A stretch of DNA of 32,309 nt from Bacteroidaceae bacterium (lineage in GTDB: Bacteria; Bacteroidota; Bacteroidia; Bacteroidales; Bacteroidaceae): contig JAIKZH010000043.1 of NCBI GenBank assembly GCA_024682395.1, forward strand, positions 1 through 32,309, read 5' to 3'. Positions 31,240 to 32,309 of this stretch are shown piece after piece (positions within the stretch are counted from its first letter, which is position 1; the number at the start of each line of letters is the position of its first letter). Position numbers and translations under genes: made by a program. Under the pieces are notes generated by a model. It did not search any database and was not told the DNA's origin. It was given only the letters and a program-made list of their open reading frames with translations.

Positions 31240-32309
31240 TTACAATTTTAGTATCATATTGGTAATAATAGCATCAATCATGGCTTTGGGGACGCCGCAA
31301 TCTTTCGCTATATCCTTCCAATGTGAAGCTGTTTCACAAACGTCATCGATAACGGATGCCGCATCTTTGATGTTGTTCTTGGAAGCGAATTCCAATAGGT
31401 CGTTTCTGGTGATATTGTCGAACTTCTCATTGATTGACATCTGATGAGTAGCAGTCCAGCCACCGTTTGGATTGTAAGCATAGCCCATATCGTAAGCTGG
31501 CGAGAGACGCCACTTCCCATCCTCTTCCATCAAGAAAGAGATATTTTTGGTGTGGTCGTCCTGATTGCGAATGACTACATTGAACACCATTCGGCGGAAC
31601 ATCTGTCTGGCTTCCGAGTACGACAACCGTAATGCTCGCATCACATTGAAGGCTTGTTCGTAAGAATAGGCTCGATGGAGTCGGTAATCATAATGTGCAA
31701 TTCCGCAAAGTGTCTGCATGTGTACCTTCTTTCCCTCCTTTCTGTCAAAGCGTTTCGTGAGAAAATGGGCACGTCCGTTTTCCTCAATGAGAGAACATTC
31801 TGACATCTCTATGCCACAAGCCTTGGCTAACTTGTAGAAAGAAAACTCCAGCCGTCCGTAGTTCTCGGTCTCTTTGAAACCTGCCTTAGCAGAGACTCCA
31901 TCCAGTTTGACGAGGTAATAGTCGAAGTCAGCAGGTGCTTCCACTTGGCCAGAACGTACTTCACCAGTTTCTTTATTATAAGCAATGATAGCTTTAGCCC
32001 GTTGGCCACCAGCAGAAGTGCCAAGGCGCAGAATCTCTGCAATAGCAGCTTTCTTATCATCTTCCAGATTTGTAGCAAAAGATGATTTCTCCGAAAGCGC
32101 TTCTTTGGCCACCTCAACCAACTTGTCAATCTCAAACTTGGCTTCTTGGTTATAGGAAACTTCAATTGCAGGTTCAAACTCCAACGCCCCCATGCATCGT
32201 TTTCCTAAGAAACAGAGCGATTCAATGGGGTTGCCACTTGTGCGACCCGTCAGAGACAGCCATCTGTCGAACAGCGCACGTCCATAAGTGTCAGGCAGAG
32301 AATCCGCCA
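31240..32309 (-). CDS. hipA: HipA-like serine/threonine kinase toxin (5' end outside window)
   Basis: The frame stays open to the window edge, so the ATG at 32193 is internal: upstream residues (ADSLPDTYGRALFDRWLSLT...FLGKRCMGALEFEPA) are the normal HipA N-terminal subdomain. Kinase features include the Gly-rich loop GTSAGGQRAKAII, ATP-lysine strand YYLVKLDG, LTKRFDRKEG, the catalytic loop NQDDHTKNISFL and the metal-binding LSPAYDM. HipA phosphorylates glutamyl-tRNA synthetase or other targets and can induce dormancy; an adjacent HipB usually neutralises it and represses the operon. HipB would lie upstream, outside the window. The gene lies on the element side of the attachment site, so it is probably mobile cargo. 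The 3' end is complete. Confidence 0.88.
   Translation of the reverse strand, partial: ADSLPDTYGRALFDRWLSLTGRTSGNPIESLCFLGKRCMGALEFEPAIEVSYNQEAKFEIDKLVEVAKEALSEKSSFATNLEDDKKAAIAEILRLGTSAGGQRAKAIIAYNKETGEVRSGQVEAPADFDYYLVKLDGVSAKAGFKETENYGRLEFSFYKLAKACGIEMSECSLIEENGRAHFLTKRFDRKEGKKVHMQTLCGIAHYDYRLHRAYSYEQAFNVMRALRLSYSEARQMFRRMVFNVVIRNQDDHTKNISFLMEEDGKWRLSPAYDMGYAYNPNGGWTATHQMSINEKFDNITRNDLLEFASKNNIKDAASVIDDVCETASHWKDIAKDCGVPKAMIDAIITNMILKL

Noticed and set aside
1-32309. CRISPR arrays, complete insertion sequences and rRNA genes.
   Set aside because: No regularly spaced repeat array, no transposase with flanking inverted repeats and no rRNA-like sequence was seen.

Overview
The window looks like a chromosomal segment from an AT-rich Bacteroidetes, most likely a Prevotella-type gut or oral anaerobe. 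The evidence is: many promoters with the Bacteroidetes pattern (TTTG, about 19-20 nt, TAnnTTTG); secreted proteins with type IX-like C-terminal tails; a NifJ-type pyruvate:ferredoxin oxidoreductase and a reverse rubrerythrin (anaerobic lifestyle); a C10 (streptopain-like) protease; and a VanW protein. The genus is inference; no rRNA gene is present.

Layout. 1-930: 5' part of a secreted CE1/PHB-depolymerase-like esterase (minus strand). 1389-1814: one or two tiny ORFs behind their own promoter. 2246-6774: a compact island of four plus-strand genes: an OLD/AAA_15-like ATPase and an RloB-like TOPRIM partner (an AbiL/RloAB-type defence pair), then two unrecognised genes with PD-(D/E)XK-like and zinc/HNH-like motifs. 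7113-12725: two secreted proteins sharing an extracellular module and sorting tails, separated by tRNA-Leu(UAG), two strong terminators and reverse rubrerythrin. 13073-14041: ROK sugar kinase. 14188-15049: a decaying patch with a frameshifted TonB C-terminal fragment and a SUKH/SMI1 immunity gene split by a one-base shift.

15285-22694 is one minus-strand operon with a good promoter and terminator. It encodes a LeuA-like protein that has lost the metal-binding HxH motif, a rare-looking fusion of a xylose-isomerase-type TIM barrel to an acyl-CoA ligase, and NifJ. The first two genes overlap by 4 nt and nifJ follows after 22 nt. It is the most interesting metabolic unit here: it suggests acyl-CoA formation linked to ferredoxin-dependent 2-oxoacid metabolism, with the LeuA-like protein perhaps a regulator or an altered enzyme.

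23213-29872: a secreted beta-helix protein with a DUF4893-like C-terminus; a translationally coupled methyltransferase-VanW pair; an ECF sigma/anti-sigma/secreted-protein operon; a DUF4298 protein; and a metallophosphoesterase. 30062-30424 is a self-contained small transcription unit. The right end holds a DUF1016 (YhcG) nuclease remnant with a nonsense codon, then a 3'-half tRNA-Met fragment that looks like an attachment site, four TTTACGCA repeats resembling integrase arm sites, and a HipA kinase gene running off the edge. The geometry places an integrative element to the right of about 30992, so HipA is probably its cargo.
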